The position numbers were made by a program, and so were the translations under genes. DNA of 64,000 nt from Variovorax boronicumulans (GTDB taxonomy: Bacteria; Pseudomonadota; Gammaproteobacteria; Burkholderiales; Burkholderiaceae_C), in NCBI RefSeq assembly GCF_019352895.1, contig NZ_JAAAFX010000007.1, forward strand, positions 64,167 to 128,166, read 5' to 3'. Shown here piece after piece: positions 48,082-57,490 of the stretch. The notes below the pieces were generated by a model. The model was not told the DNA's origin and made no database searches. It saw only the letters and a program-made list of their open reading frames with translations. Position 1 is the stretch's first letter. Every line of letters starts with the position of its first letter.

Positions 48082-48834
48082 CGGTCGCGCTCGAGGCCAG
48101 CGGCCTGTCCAAGCATTTCGGCGCGCTGCATGTCACGCAGGGCGTCAGCCTGTCGCTCGCGAGCGGCGCCCGCACCGCGCTGATCGGGCCCAACGGTGCA
48201 GGCAAGACCACGCTGGTCAATCTGCTCACGGGCGTGCTCAAGCCCGACGCGGGCACGCTGCGCCTGTTCGGCGAGGAGGTCACGCAGGCCTCGGCAGCCG
48301 TGCGCACGCGCAAGGGGCTGGTGCGCACATTCCAGATCTCCAGCCTGTTCGCGCAGCTGACCGTTTTCGAGAACGTGTACATCGCCGTGGCGCAGGCTGC
48401 GGGGCGGGGCTTCCGCTTCTGGCACGCGGCGGGGCGCCAGCGCGACCTGCTGGAACGCACGGAGCGGCTGGTGCTGCAACTGCAACTGCAATCGGACATG
48501 CATCGCCGGACTGCCGAGATCGCCTATGGCCGCCAGCGCCTGGTCGAGATCGCGATTGCGTTGGCACTCGAGCCCAGGGTGCTGCTGCTCGACGAACCGG
48601 CGGCCGGCATCCCGAGCAACGAACTCGCGCTGCTGCACGATGCGATCGGAAGCCTGCCCGCCGAGATCGCGGTGCTCATGATCGAACACGACATGGAGAT
48701 GGTGCGGCGCTTTGCCTCGCAGGTTGCGGTGCTCGTCAACGGCGCCCTGCTGATGTGCGGAAAGCCGCAAGAGGTGATGTCGCACCCCGAGGTGCAGTCG
48801 GTCTATCTCGGAACGGCAGGAAAGAAACGATTCG

Positions 48835-48857
<23 letters not shown>
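48078..48857 (+). CDS. ABC ATPase, LivG type
   Basis: The 259-residue ATPase has Walker A GPNGAGKTT, Q-loop TFQISSLF, Walker B VLLLDEPAAG and the switch His in MIEHDMEMV. The signature is unusual: IAYGRQRLVEIA stands in place of LSxGxQ, as is common in LivG proteins. The ATG at 48078 overlaps the permease stop; the longer open frame upstream is the shadow of that gene. It powers import with the LivF-type partner. Confidence 0.88.
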
Positions 48858-49545
<688 letters not shown>

Positions 49546-49571
49546 CGATGAAGAACACAGAGGAACGACCC

Positions 49572-50327
49572 ATGAGATTCACTGACAAGGTGGCGATCGT
49601 CAGCGGCGCACAGACCGGCATCGGGCTGGCCATCGCGCAAAGGCTGGCAAGCGAGGGCGCTGCCGTCGTGCTGGCCGATATCGCGGATGCAGGCGCGCAG
49701 GCGCGTGCTCTTCAGGAGGCCGGCGCACGCGCGCTCGCCCTGACGGCCGACGTGGCGGACGAGGCGTCGGTGCAGGGGCTGGTCGAGCGCACGGTGGCCG
49801 AGTTCGGCCGCGTCGACATCCTGGTGAACAACGCCGCCATCGCCTCGCGCATCCAGTTGCGTCCCTTCGAGGAGATCCCCGTGGCCGAATGGCGCCGTAT
49901 GCAGGACGTGAATGCGATGGGACCCTTCCTGCTCGCGCGGGCGGTGTCGCCGCACATGCGCGCACGACAGTCCGGCCGCATCGTCAACATCACCTCGGGC
50001 ACGGCCTTCAAGGGGGCGCCGTTCATGCTGGACTACGTGGCGAGCAAGGGCGCGCTGATGACGATGACGCGGGCTCTCGCACGCGAGTTGGGGCCGAGTT
50101 TCATCACCGTCAACGCGGTGTCGCCCGGCTATACGTTGAGCGAGGGCAACCTGGCCAACGAGGCATTTCTCGCGCGCTATCGCGCCTCCGCCATCGCCAC
50201 GCGGGCCCTGCCCCGCGACGGCTGGCCAGAAGACATCGTCGGTGCCGTGGCGTTCCTCGCGAGCGACGACGCCGCGTTCATCTCCGGGCAGATCCTGGCC
50301 GTGGACGGCGGGTCCGTCTATCACTGA
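49572..50327 (+). CDS. Short-chain dehydrogenase 1 of the oxygenase operon
   Basis: This 251-residue SDR has the cofactor motif SGAQTGIG, acidic ADIAD after strand 2 (NAD preference), NNAAIAS, catalytic Ser in ITSGTAF and YVASKGA. The C-terminus has LASDDAAFISGQILAVDGG. The ATG at 49572 follows AGAGGAAC. It is an NAD-dependent alcohol or diol dehydrogenase; oxidation of a hydroxylated oxygenase product is a reasonable guess. Confidence 0.85.
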   Translation: MRFTDKVAIVSGAQTGIGLAIAQRLASEGAAVVLADIADAGAQARALQEAGARALALTADVADEASVQGLVERTVAEFGRVDILVNNAAIASRIQLRPFEEIPVAEWRRMQDVNAMGPFLLARAVSPHMRARQSGRIVNITSGTAFKGAPFMLDYVASKGALMTMTRALARELGPSFITVNAVSPGYTLSEGNLANEAFLARYRASAIATRALPRDGWPEDIVGAVAFLASDDAAFISGQILAVDGGSVYH

Positions 50328-50398
50328 CAAGGAGCGCAAACCATGCCGAGCACCTGTTGCAATGAGCGAGGCGCGGCCGCGCGCCGGAGGACGCTCCC

Positions 50399-50863
50399 AT
50401 GAACGCCACCCGGAATACAACGCCTGCGGAAATCTTCGACTGGCGGGACGACTACGCGTTGGGGCACGCCGCCATGGACGAGACCCATCGGGAATTCGTC
50501 GCCTGTGTGGACGCGCTGCTTCGGGCCGAGGACGCGGCCCTGGCCCTGGCGCTCGCGGCCTTCGAGGTCCATGCGCGTCGTCATTTCGCCGAGGAGGATC
50601 TGGCGATGCAGCAGAGCGCCTACGGCTCCGCCGGCTGCCACATCGACGAGCACGCGGCCATCCTCCGGTCGCTGGACGAGGTCAACGCCTCCTTGCAGCA
50701 AGGGCATGTCCATGTGGTGCGCGCATTCGGCCAGGCCCTTGCGGACTGGTTTCCCGAGCATGCGCGCGTGATGGACATGGGACTGGCCCGCTGGTTGACC
50801 CAGCGCCGGCTGGGCGGCTCGCCCGTGCTGATCTGTCCGCGCGCGCTCGTCGCGGCAGCGTGA
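50399..50863 (+). CDS. Bacteriohemerythrin
   Basis: The 154-residue four-helix protein has the iron ligands in the usual pattern: HAAMDETHREF, HARRHFAEED, CHIDEHAAIL and a C-terminal WFPEHARVMD. Hemerythrins bind O2 reversibly at a di-iron site in the cytoplasm. It is the last gene before the second MarR palindrome and lies next to the genes for O2-using Rieske enzymes. That placement suggests an O2-supply or protective function. Confidence 0.85.
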   Translation: MNATRNTTPAEIFDWRDDYALGHAAMDETHREFVACVDALLRAEDAALALALAAFEVHARRHFAEEDLAMQQSAYGSAGCHIDEHAAILRSLDEVNASLQQGHVHVVRAFGQALADWFPEHARVMDMGLARWLTQRRLGGSPVLICPRALVAAA

Positions 50864-50885
50864 GTTCGCTTTTTTTTAACCAGTG

Positions 50886-50901
50886 ATCTTCCATGGAAGA
50901 T
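50886..50901. promoter_or_regulatory. Putative MarR operator before the reductase/Rieske genes
   Basis: ATCTTCCATGGAAGAT is a perfect 16-base palindrome, 16 bases before the reductase ATG at 50917. A T run and AACC precede it, in keeping with a promoter here. The ATG in the middle of the palindrome (50893) is unlikely to be a start codon. Confidence 0.65.
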
Positions 50902-50916
50902 AAAAAAGGGGCCGTG

Positions 50917-51903
50917 ATGGGCACGCTTTTGAAAGTCCGTGTGGCGCGCCGCGAGATGCTGGCCGAAGGCATCGCGGGCTACGAACTGGCCGCCGTCGAT
51001 GGCGCGGCACTGCCTGATTTCATGGCCGGTGCGCACATCGACGTGCACCTGCCCGGTGGCCTGGTGCGGCAGTACTCGCTCTGCGAACTGCCCGGAACGC
51101 AGGGGCGCTATCGCATTGGCGTCCTGCGTGATCCGCAATCGCGCGGCGGATCGGCACGCCTGATCGACGCGGTGCGCGAGGGTGATGAACTCGCCATCGG
51201 CGCGCCGCGCAATCACTTCGCCTTGCAAGGCGGGACGCAGCGGTCGCTGCTGTTCGCGGGCGGCATCGGCGTGACGCCGATCCTGTGCATGGCGCAGCAG
51301 CTCGCACGCGAGGGGCGCCCCTTCGAGATGCACTACTGCGGTCGATCGCTCAGTCGCATGGCCTTCGTCGACACGTTGCGCGGCAGCGGCTACTCGGACC
51401 AGGTCCGGATCCATGTCGACGAAGGGCCCCCGGCGCAGCGCTTCGATGCACGCACCGCGATCGGCGCGGCCGCGGAGGACAGCCACCTCTACGTCTGCGG
51501 GCCGACCGGCTTCATGGACCATGTGCTCGAGACGGCGCGCTCGCTGGGTTGGCCCGAGGAGCGCCTGCACCGCGAGTACTTCGCCGCCGCGCCGGTGGAC
51601 CATGCCGGGGACGACGCCTTCGAGCTGGAGCTGCTCGGCACGGGCCAGGTGGTGCCCGTACGGGCGGAGCAGAGCGCCGCACAGGCCCTGCTCGATGCCG
51701 GCTTCCCGCTCTCGCTTTCATGCGAGCAGGGGGTTTGCGGCACCTGCATCACCAGGGTGGCGCAGGGCGTGCCCGACCACCGCGATCTCTATCTCACCGA
51801 AGAAGAACACCTGCGGAACGACGCCTTCATGCCCTGTTGTTCGCGCGCGAGAACGCCACGTCTCGTGATCGATCTCCAGCCGGTGAATCCCTCTTGCAAC
51901 TGA
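50917..51903 (+). CDS. Oxygenase reductase: FMN/NAD domains plus plant-type 2Fe-2S
   Basis: This 328-residue protein is like phthalate dioxygenase reductase and VanB: a flavin-binding barrel (HLPGGLVRQYSLCE, with RQYSL as the flavin motif), an NAD domain (LLFAGGIGVTPILCMAQQLA ... YVCGPTGFMD) and a C-terminal [2Fe-2S] domain with C-x4-C-x2-C (CEQGVCGTC) and a later Cys (PCCSRA). It passes electrons from NADH to the Rieske oxygenases encoded just downstream. I chose the ATG at 50917, behind AAAAAAGGGG, because the ATG at 50893 is inside the operator. Confidence 0.88.
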   Translation: MGTLLKVRVARREMLAEGIAGYELAAVDGAALPDFMAGAHIDVHLPGGLVRQYSLCELPGTQGRYRIGVLRDPQSRGGSARLIDAVREGDELAIGAPRNHFALQGGTQRSLLFAGGIGVTPILCMAQQLAREGRPFEMHYCGRSLSRMAFVDTLRGSGYSDQVRIHVDEGPPAQRFDARTAIGAAAEDSHLYVCGPTGFMDHVLETARSLGWPEERLHREYFAAAPVDHAGDDAFELELLGTGQVVPVRAEQSAAQALLDAGFPLSLSCEQGVCGTCITRVAQGVPDHRDLYLTEEEHLRNDAFMPCCSRARTPRLVIDLQPVNPSCN

Positions 51904-51913
51904 AAGGACCACG

Positions 51914-53227
51914 ATGCTCAATCGACAAGACAACGAGACGATGTGCCGCACCGGCCCAGGCACCGCCATGGGCGATGCGATGCGCCGCTTCTGGATGCCG
52001 GTCGCCCAGGTGTCGGAGCTGCCCGGCGCCGGCGGCGAGCCCCGTGTGCTCCAGCTGCTGGGCGAACGCTTCATCGCCTGGCGCGACGACCAGGGGCGAG
52101 CGGGCCTCTTCGCCGAACATTGCCTGCACCGGGGGGCCTCGATGCAGCTCGCGCGCGCGGAGGGCGATGGGCTGCGCTGTATCTATCACGGCTGGAAGTT
52201 CGCGGTCGACGGCGCGGTGCTCGAAACGCCCAACGTGGCCGATCCGCGCTTCAAGCAACGCATCAAGGGGCGGACCTATCCGGTGCGCGAAGCCGGCGGA
52301 CTGCTGTGGGCCTACCTCGGGCCCCGGGAGCACGAGCCGGCCTTCCCCGCCTGGCCCTTCATGGCCTGCGATGACGCCCACCGGGTCAATGCCGTGGCCG
52401 TCATGAACTGCAATTTCGTTCAGGTGATGGAGGGCCTGGTGGACTCGTCGCACCTCACCGTGCTGCATGCCTCGGGCCTGGCGAAGACCAACGGCGTCGA
52501 GCTCGACTTCGCGAAGAAGACGACCCACATGCAGTTCGATGCCGCACCGGCCATCGAGGCCGACGAGACCGACTTCGGCTTCCACTATGTGGCGATGCGC
52601 CCCAACGGCGAAGGCCGCATGGCGCGGGTGGCCTCCTTCATCGCGCCGTGCTTCATCGCCAACCCGAACGGCGACCTCTGGTTCGCCGTGGTGCCGGTCG
52701 ACGACGAGCGCTGCAACTTCTTTCATGTCTGGTGGAACGCCGAGAAGGCGATCGGCGAGGAGCCGATGCGAACCCAGCAGCTGGCCTTCGTCGGCCTCGA
52801 CGACCCGACGCTGGCCAAGTACGGCATGACCGCCGCCACCTGCGACACCGAGGCCGCGATGTCGTGGCGCAACGGCTACCGGCAGGACCGCGCCCTGCAG
52901 CGCGCGGGCCACTTCACCGGCTTCGACAGCTTCACGCAGGAGGACGCGGCCTGCGGTGTCTCGGCCGGCGGGCTGCGCGACCGGTCGCAGGAGATGCTGT
53001 CGACCGCCGACGTGGCCATCTCCCGGCTCTACCGCAGCCTGCTGGCCTGTGCCCGGGGCATTCGCGAGGGGCATGCGATCCCTGCACTGGGCCTCGAGGT
53101 CGGTCATGTGGTCGGCATCTCCGCCGAGATCGGCGCCGCGCAGGACTGGCGAAGCCTGGTGCCCCAACACAAGATCGTTTCCAGCAAGGCTGGCGCCGTG
53201 GCGTCGGCAGCTCTTCATTCCAACTGA
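51914..53227 (+). CDS. Rieske non-haem iron oxygenase, phthalate 4,5-dioxygenase type (1)
   Basis: This 437-residue oxygenase alpha subunit has Rieske cluster ligands C70-H72 and C89-H92 (HCLHRG ... CIYHGWKF). The mononuclear iron site has H180 and H185 (DSSHLTVLH). The length and the start MLNRQDNETMCRTGPGTAMG match the single-component phthalate/vanillate oxygenase branch, which uses a separate VanB-like reductase as encoded upstream. Reactions of the group include ring dihydroxylation and O- or N-demethylation; the substrate here is unknown. A close paralogue lies 15 bases downstream. Confidence 0.9.
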   Translation: MLNRQDNETMCRTGPGTAMGDAMRRFWMPVAQVSELPGAGGEPRVLQLLGERFIAWRDDQGRAGLFAEHCLHRGASMQLARAEGDGLRCIYHGWKFAVDGAVLETPNVADPRFKQRIKGRTYPVREAGGLLWAYLGPREHEPAFPAWPFMACDDAHRVNAVAVMNCNFVQVMEGLVDSSHLTVLHASGLAKTNGVELDFAKKTTHMQFDAAPAIEADETDFGFHYVAMRPNGEGRMARVASFIAPCFIANPNGDLWFAVVPVDDERCNFFHVWWNAEKAIGEEPMRTQQLAFVGLDDPTLAKYGMTAATCDTEAAMSWRNGYRQDRALQRAGHFTGFDSFTQEDAACGVSAGGLRDRSQEMLSTADVAISRLYRSLLACARGIREGHAIPALGLEVGHVVGISAEIGAAQDWRSLVPQHKIVSSKAGAVASAALHSN

Positions 53228-53242
53228 GTACAGGAGTCTGAA

Positions 53243-54511
53243 ATGTTGAACCGCGAAGACAATGCCCTTCTCTGTGAAGTCGGCCCCGGAACGCCGATGG
53301 GCCGCATGATGCGCCGCTACTGGCATCCGGTGTGCACCTCGGCGCAGCTTGCCGGTGCCGATGCGCCGCCGCTGCGCGTGAAGCTGCTCGGCGAGAACTA
53401 CGTCGCGTTCCGGGACAGCCACGGCGATGTCGGCGTGCTGGAGGAACTGTGCATGCACCGGGGCGCCTCGCTGGCCCTCGGCCGGGTCGAGGACGGCGGG
53501 CTGCGCTGCCTGTACCACGGCTGGAAGTTCGATGTGCGCGGCGCCGTGCTGGAGACGCCGAACCAGTCCGACCCCAAGTACCGCGCCAGGATGAAGGCAC
53601 CTGCGTTCCCCGTGCGCGAGGAAGGGGGCCTGGTCTGGGCCTACGTGGGCCCGAAGGAACTGCAGCCCGAGTTCTCGCGCTATGCATTCATGGAGGCCGA
53701 GCCGGCCCATAGGGTCGTGCTGCGGGTGAACGTCGCCTGCAACTACCTGCAGCTCGTGGAAGGCGGCGAGGACTCGTCGCATGTCGGCGTGCTGCACACC
53801 AACATGGCGCGTCCGGGATGGAAGGAGAACGACTTTCTGCCCAATGCCGACGTCGTGAACCCCGCGGCGCTGGCGTCCAACGATCTGGACCCGGCACTCA
53901 AGATGGAGGAGACCGCCTTTGGCTTCCAGTACGTCGCCCTGCGCAAGATCGACAAGGTCGGGGTGAAGAACGCCCGGGTCGTGCCCTTCATCGTGCCCTA
54001 TGGCCGCGTCATCCCGGCGCCGGCGTTCCTCTTCACCGTGCTCGAGGTGCCGGAGGACGACACCCACACGAGCACCTACATCATCGTCCACGGCCATGCA
54101 CCGGTGTCCGAGGACAAGATCGTCGAGCTCCTCGGACTGGACGACACGCGCTACTACGATCGCAAGACCTGTGCGTTCACGGCCAGCTGGGCCGATGCGT
54201 TCGGGCAGAGCCGCGAGCGCATGAAGGACAGCTGGACCGGCCTGCGCGGCGTCGAGGTCGAGGACGCCGCCATCGCCCTGTCGCAGGGCCCGCTCTACGA
54301 CCGTTCGAAGGAACACCTGGTGCCGGCCGACCAGGCGGTCATGCGCGTGCGCCGTGTGCTGCTCGATTCCGTGCGGCGCGTGATGGACGACAAGCCGCCG
54401 ATCGGCGTGGGGGTCGACCTGCGCGGCGTCGGTGCCTGTGATGCTCAACTGGAGGACGGCGCGTCCTGGCAGGACCTGGTGCCGACGCATCGGGAAGTGG
54501 CTGCCGCATGA
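53243..54511 (+). CDS. Rieske non-haem iron oxygenase, phthalate 4,5-dioxygenase type (2)
   Basis: This 422-residue paralogue has identical ligand positions: C70-H72, C89-H92 (CMHRG ... CLYHGWKF) and H180, H185 (DSSHVGVLH). It lacks a C-terminal stretch present in the first protein and differs through the substrate-binding half, so it is probably not redundant. It could form a mixed oligomer or act on a later intermediate. The stop overlaps the start of the second SDR gene (ATGA). Confidence 0.9.
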   Translation: MLNREDNALLCEVGPGTPMGRMMRRYWHPVCTSAQLAGADAPPLRVKLLGENYVAFRDSHGDVGVLEELCMHRGASLALGRVEDGGLRCLYHGWKFDVRGAVLETPNQSDPKYRARMKAPAFPVREEGGLVWAYVGPKELQPEFSRYAFMEAEPAHRVVLRVNVACNYLQLVEGGEDSSHVGVLHTNMARPGWKENDFLPNADVVNPAALASNDLDPALKMEETAFGFQYVALRKIDKVGVKNARVVPFIVPYGRVIPAPAFLFTVLEVPEDDTHTSTYIIVHGHAPVSEDKIVELLGLDDTRYYDRKTCAFTASWADAFGQSRERMKDSWTGLRGVEVEDAAIALSQGPLYDRSKEHLVPADQAVMRVRRVLLDSVRRVMDDKPPIGVGVDLRGVGACDAQLEDGASWQDLVPTHREVAAA

Positions 54512-55341
54512 GTGCGGCCGCGACTTCCGGTGCGCGCGGCACGCCCGACTATCTGTCGCTGCTGCGGCTCGACGGCCGCGGCTTCGTCGTGCTCGGCGCG
54601 GGGCAGGGCATCGGCGAACAGGTGGTCCACGCCTTGGCGCAGGCCGGCGCCCGGGTGCTGTGCGTGGACCGCGACGAGGCGCTGGCGCGCGAGATTGCAC
54701 AGGCCACCGGCGGCCTGCCGTGCGCAGCCGACGTGACCTCGCGGGCGGACATGCAGCGGGTGTTCGATCGCGCCCGCCAGGCCTTCGGACGCGTTCACGG
54801 CGTGGTCGACATCATCGGCGTGGCCGGCATCCGGCCGCTGGCCGAGGTGGACGACGCGTCGTGGGCGCAGCAGTTCGACATCGTGCTGCGCCACGCCTAC
54901 CTGGCGATCCAGATCGGTGGCGAGACGATGGCGGCCGACGGGGGCGGCAGCATCGCCTTCGTCGGATCGATGTCGGGCGAGCGCGCCGTGCCGAACCAGA
55001 CCGCCTATGCCGTCTCCAAGGCGGCGCTGCACCATCTGGTGCGCTGTGCCGGGGCCGAGTACGCCGCGCGCGGCGTGCGCATCAACGCCGTCGCGCCGGG
55101 CTATGTGCGCACGCCGCGGCTCAACCATCGTCTCGGGGAGGAGGCATGGACCGCGATCGGCAAGGTCATCCCGATCGGTCGACCCGCGACGCCCGCCGAG
55201 ATCGCCGGCCCGCTGCTGTTCCTGGCCTCCGATCTCAGCGCGCACATGACCGGCGAGGTGATGGCCGTGGATGGCGGCGCGGGCGTGATGGCGGCGTTTC
55301 CGGACGTCAGGTTCGGCCCCGCGACCGGTGCCACGCCTTGA
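54508..55341 (+). CDS. Short-chain dehydrogenase 2 of the oxygenase operon
   Basis: This 277-residue SDR has cofactor motif LGAGQGIG, CVDRDE after strand 2 (NAD-type), DIIGVAG in place of NNAG, catalytic Ser in VGSMSGE and YAVSKAA. The VDIIGVAG variant of the NAG motif is unusual. The first 25 residues precede the Rossmann fold. The ATG overlaps the oxygenase stop, and the stop overlaps the TTG start of the next gene. A cis-diol or alcohol dehydrogenase role is likely. Confidence 0.85.
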   Translation: MSAAATSGARGTPDYLSLLRLDGRGFVVLGAGQGIGEQVVHALAQAGARVLCVDRDEALAREIAQATGGLPCAADVTSRADMQRVFDRARQAFGRVHGVVDIIGVAGIRPLAEVDDASWAQQFDIVLRHAYLAIQIGGETMAADGGGSIAFVGSMSGERAVPNQTAYAVSKAALHHLVRCAGAEYAARGVRINAVAPGYVRTPRLNHRLGEEAWTAIGKVIPIGRPATPAEIAGPLLFLASDLSAHMTGEVMAVDGGAGVMAAFPDVRFGPATGATP

Positions 55342-56501
55342 ACCTGCGCGACGCCCATTCCATCGAAGACCTGCGGGCCATGGCCAGGCGCCGTCTGCCC
55401 CGCGGCGTCTTCGATTTCTTCGACGGCGGCGCCGACGACGAACTGACGTTGCGCGCGAACCGTGCGGGCTTCGAGCACATCCGGCTGCGTCCTCGCGTGC
55501 TGGTGGACGTGCACGCGCCGGACCTGAACACGCGCATCGTCGGTGCTGACGCCGCGGCGCCCATCGTCATCGCACCCACCGGGGCGATCGGTGCCGGATG
55601 GCCGCAGGCGGACGTCGCCATCGCCCGGGTGGCGGCGCGCCTGGGCCTGCCGTACACGCTGTCCACCACCGCGACCTCCTCGATCGAGGAGGTCGCGACG
55701 CGCGCGGGCGGCCGGCTGTGGTTCCAGCTCTATGTGCTGCGCGACAGGACCTTCTGCGACACGCTGATGCAACGTGCCGCCGCGGCCGGCTATGAAGGGC
55801 TGGTGGTCACGCTGGACCTGGCGACCGGCGGAAAGAGGGAGCGCGACCTGCGCAACGGTTTCACCGTGCCGCTGCGCCCTCATTGGCGCACGCTGTGCGA
55901 CTTCGCGTCGCACCCCGGATGGTGCTGGCAGATGCTGCGCCACGGGCCGCCGCGCTTCGAGAATCTGGTCGGCTTCGAGGGCAGCGCGGACCCGCGCGCC
56001 TCCGTCGCGGCCAAGGTCGGCCAAGCGCTGGACGCGGCCTTCGATTGGGCGGACCTGCAGCGCCTGCGTGAAAGATGGCGGCGCAAGTTAATCGTGAAAG
56101 GGGTCACCCGTTGCGAGGACGCGGATCGGCTGGCCGGCCTTGGCGTGGACGGCATCTGGGTTTCGAACCACGGCGGACGGCAGCTGGATGGCGCCATCGC
56201 CACGGCCGATGCCTTGCCGGACGTCGTCCGCGCGGTTCGCGGGCGCGTGCCGGTGCTGATCGACTCCGGCGTGCGCCGCGGTGTGGACGTCGTGCGGGCG
56301 CTGGCGCTGGGTGCGCAGGCCGTGGCCGTGGGCCGCGCGACCCTGTACGGCGCGGCTGCCGCCGGAGAGGCCGGGGCGGAGCGTGCGCTGCAGATCCTGT
56401 TCGACGAACTCAAGCGCGCCATGCAGCTGTGCGGGACGCCCAGCGTGCGCGACATCGACGACGGGTTGCTGCAGGCCGACCGCGGGAGGGCCATGCCATG
56501 A
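55338..56501 (+). CDS. FMN-dependent alpha-hydroxy-acid oxidase/dehydrogenase (LldD/MdlB-like)
   Basis: From the TTG at 55338 (overlapping the preceding stop, TTGA) the protein has 387 residues. It follows the LldD plan: FDFFDGGADDELTLRANRAG, IAPTGAIGAGWPQADVAIAR, a Lys in LIVKGV, and the active-site His/Arg in WVSNHGGRQLDG. FMN phosphate-binding VLIDSGVRRGVDVVRAL and ALGAQAVAVGRA follow. It oxidises an L-2-hydroxy acid to the 2-keto acid. No clear membrane-binding segment like that of LldD is seen. Its partner next door acts on D-2-hydroxy acids. Confidence 0.85.
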   Translation: MNLRDAHSIEDLRAMARRRLPRGVFDFFDGGADDELTLRANRAGFEHIRLRPRVLVDVHAPDLNTRIVGADAAAPIVIAPTGAIGAGWPQADVAIARVAARLGLPYTLSTTATSSIEEVATRAGGRLWFQLYVLRDRTFCDTLMQRAAAAGYEGLVVTLDLATGGKRERDLRNGFTVPLRPHWRTLCDFASHPGWCWQMLRHGPPRFENLVGFEGSADPRASVAAKVGQALDAAFDWADLQRLRERWRRKLIVKGVTRCEDADRLAGLGVDGIWVSNHGGRQLDGAIATADALPDVVRAVRGRVPVLIDSGVRRGVDVVRALALGAQAVAVGRATLYGAAAAGEAGAERALQILFDELKRAMQLCGTPSVRDIDDGLLQADRGRAMP

Positions 56502-57490
56502 AACGACCCCGGCTGCTGCTCACGCGGGCCTTGCCCGAGCTCGTTCTGCTGGAGGCCGAGCGGCGGTTCGAGCTCCGGCTCTGGCCCGAGGACGCGCCGA
56601 TCGCCGCGGCCTTCGACCGCTGGGCCAGGGATTGCGACGCGGTGCTGGTGATGGCAACGGATCGCCTGGACCGGGGGCGCCTGCGCGCGCTGGCGGGGAA
56701 GGTCCGGGCGGTCGCGACCTGTTCGGTGGGCCACGACCACATCGACCTGGCCGCTGCGACCGACTACGGCCTGCCGGTCTTCCACACACCCGATGTGCTG
56801 AGCGATGCCGTGGCCGAGACCGCGATGCTGCTCATCCTGGCGGCGGCGCGCGACGCCACTGCCGCCGAAGCGGTGCTGCGCGGCGGCCGCTGGGGACCCT
56901 GGTCGCCCACGCGCTTCCTCGGCCGCCAGCTCCCAGGACGCACCTTGGGCATCTTCGGCATGGGCCGCATCGGCCTGGCATTGGCCCGGCGCGCACGCGG
57001 CTTCGGCATGCAGCTGCACTATCACAATCGGTCGGCCCTGCCCGCGGGGGATGCGCAAGGCCTGCACTATCACGCCACGCTCGAATCCCTGCTGGCGGCC
57101 AGCGATGTGCTGTGCGTTTGCGCACCGTCCACGCCGCAGACGCGTGGCGTGCTGGATGCACGACGCCTGGCCTTGCTGCCCAGGGGCGCCTTGTTCGTCA
57201 ACATCGCGCGCGGCGACCTGGTCGATGAGTCCGCACTGATCGAGGCTATCGAATCCGGTCAGGTCGGCGGCGCCGGGCTGGACGTCTATCGGAACGAGCC
57301 GCAGATCGATTCCCGCTTCCTGCAACTGCCGCGCACCACCTTGCTGCCGCATATCGGCAGCGCGACGATCGAAGCACGCACGGCGATGGGTATGCTGGCG
57401 CTGGAGGCCCTGACGCGGTGGCTCGTCGACGGCGTGCCGCCTGAGAATTGCCTCAATCCCTCCACCCTGCGCGAGAGGTCCGAGCGATGA
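56498..57490 (+). CDS. D-2-hydroxyacid dehydrogenase
   Basis: The 330-residue NAD(P)-dependent enzyme has the nucleotide motif GIFGMGRIGLALARR. Catalytic residues are Arg in NIARGD, Glu in YRNEP and His in LLPHIGSA. The HNRS segment after strand 2 suggests NADP preference. Together with the FMN enzyme it could interconvert L- and D-2-hydroxy acids through the keto acid, or reduce glyoxylate/hydroxypyruvate. Both ends overlap neighbours by four bases, so it is tightly co-translated. Confidence 0.87.
   Translation: MKRPRLLLTRALPELVLLEAERRFELRLWPEDAPIAAAFDRWARDCDAVLVMATDRLDRGRLRALAGKVRAVATCSVGHDHIDLAAATDYGLPVFHTPDVLSDAVAETAMLLILAAARDATAAEAVLRGGRWGPWSPTRFLGRQLPGRTLGIFGMGRIGLALARRARGFGMQLHYHNRSALPAGDAQGLHYHATLESLLAASDVLCVCAPSTPQTRGVLDARRLALLPRGALFVNIARGDLVDESALIEAIESGQVGGAGLDVYRNEPQIDSRFLQLPRTTLLPHIGSATIEARTAMGMLALEALTRWLVDGVPPENCLNPSTLRERSER

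Noticed and set aside
50893..50916. ATG at 50893 as start of the reductase gene
   Set aside because: It lies in the centre of the 16-base palindrome; the ATG at 50917 has a good ribosome-binding site and begins the family pattern.
51827..54700. 957-codon open frame antisense to both Rieske oxygenase genes
   Set aside because: It is a GC-driven shadow. The translation is rich in Arg, His, Gly and Gln without domain pattern, while the plus strand has full catalytic motifs.
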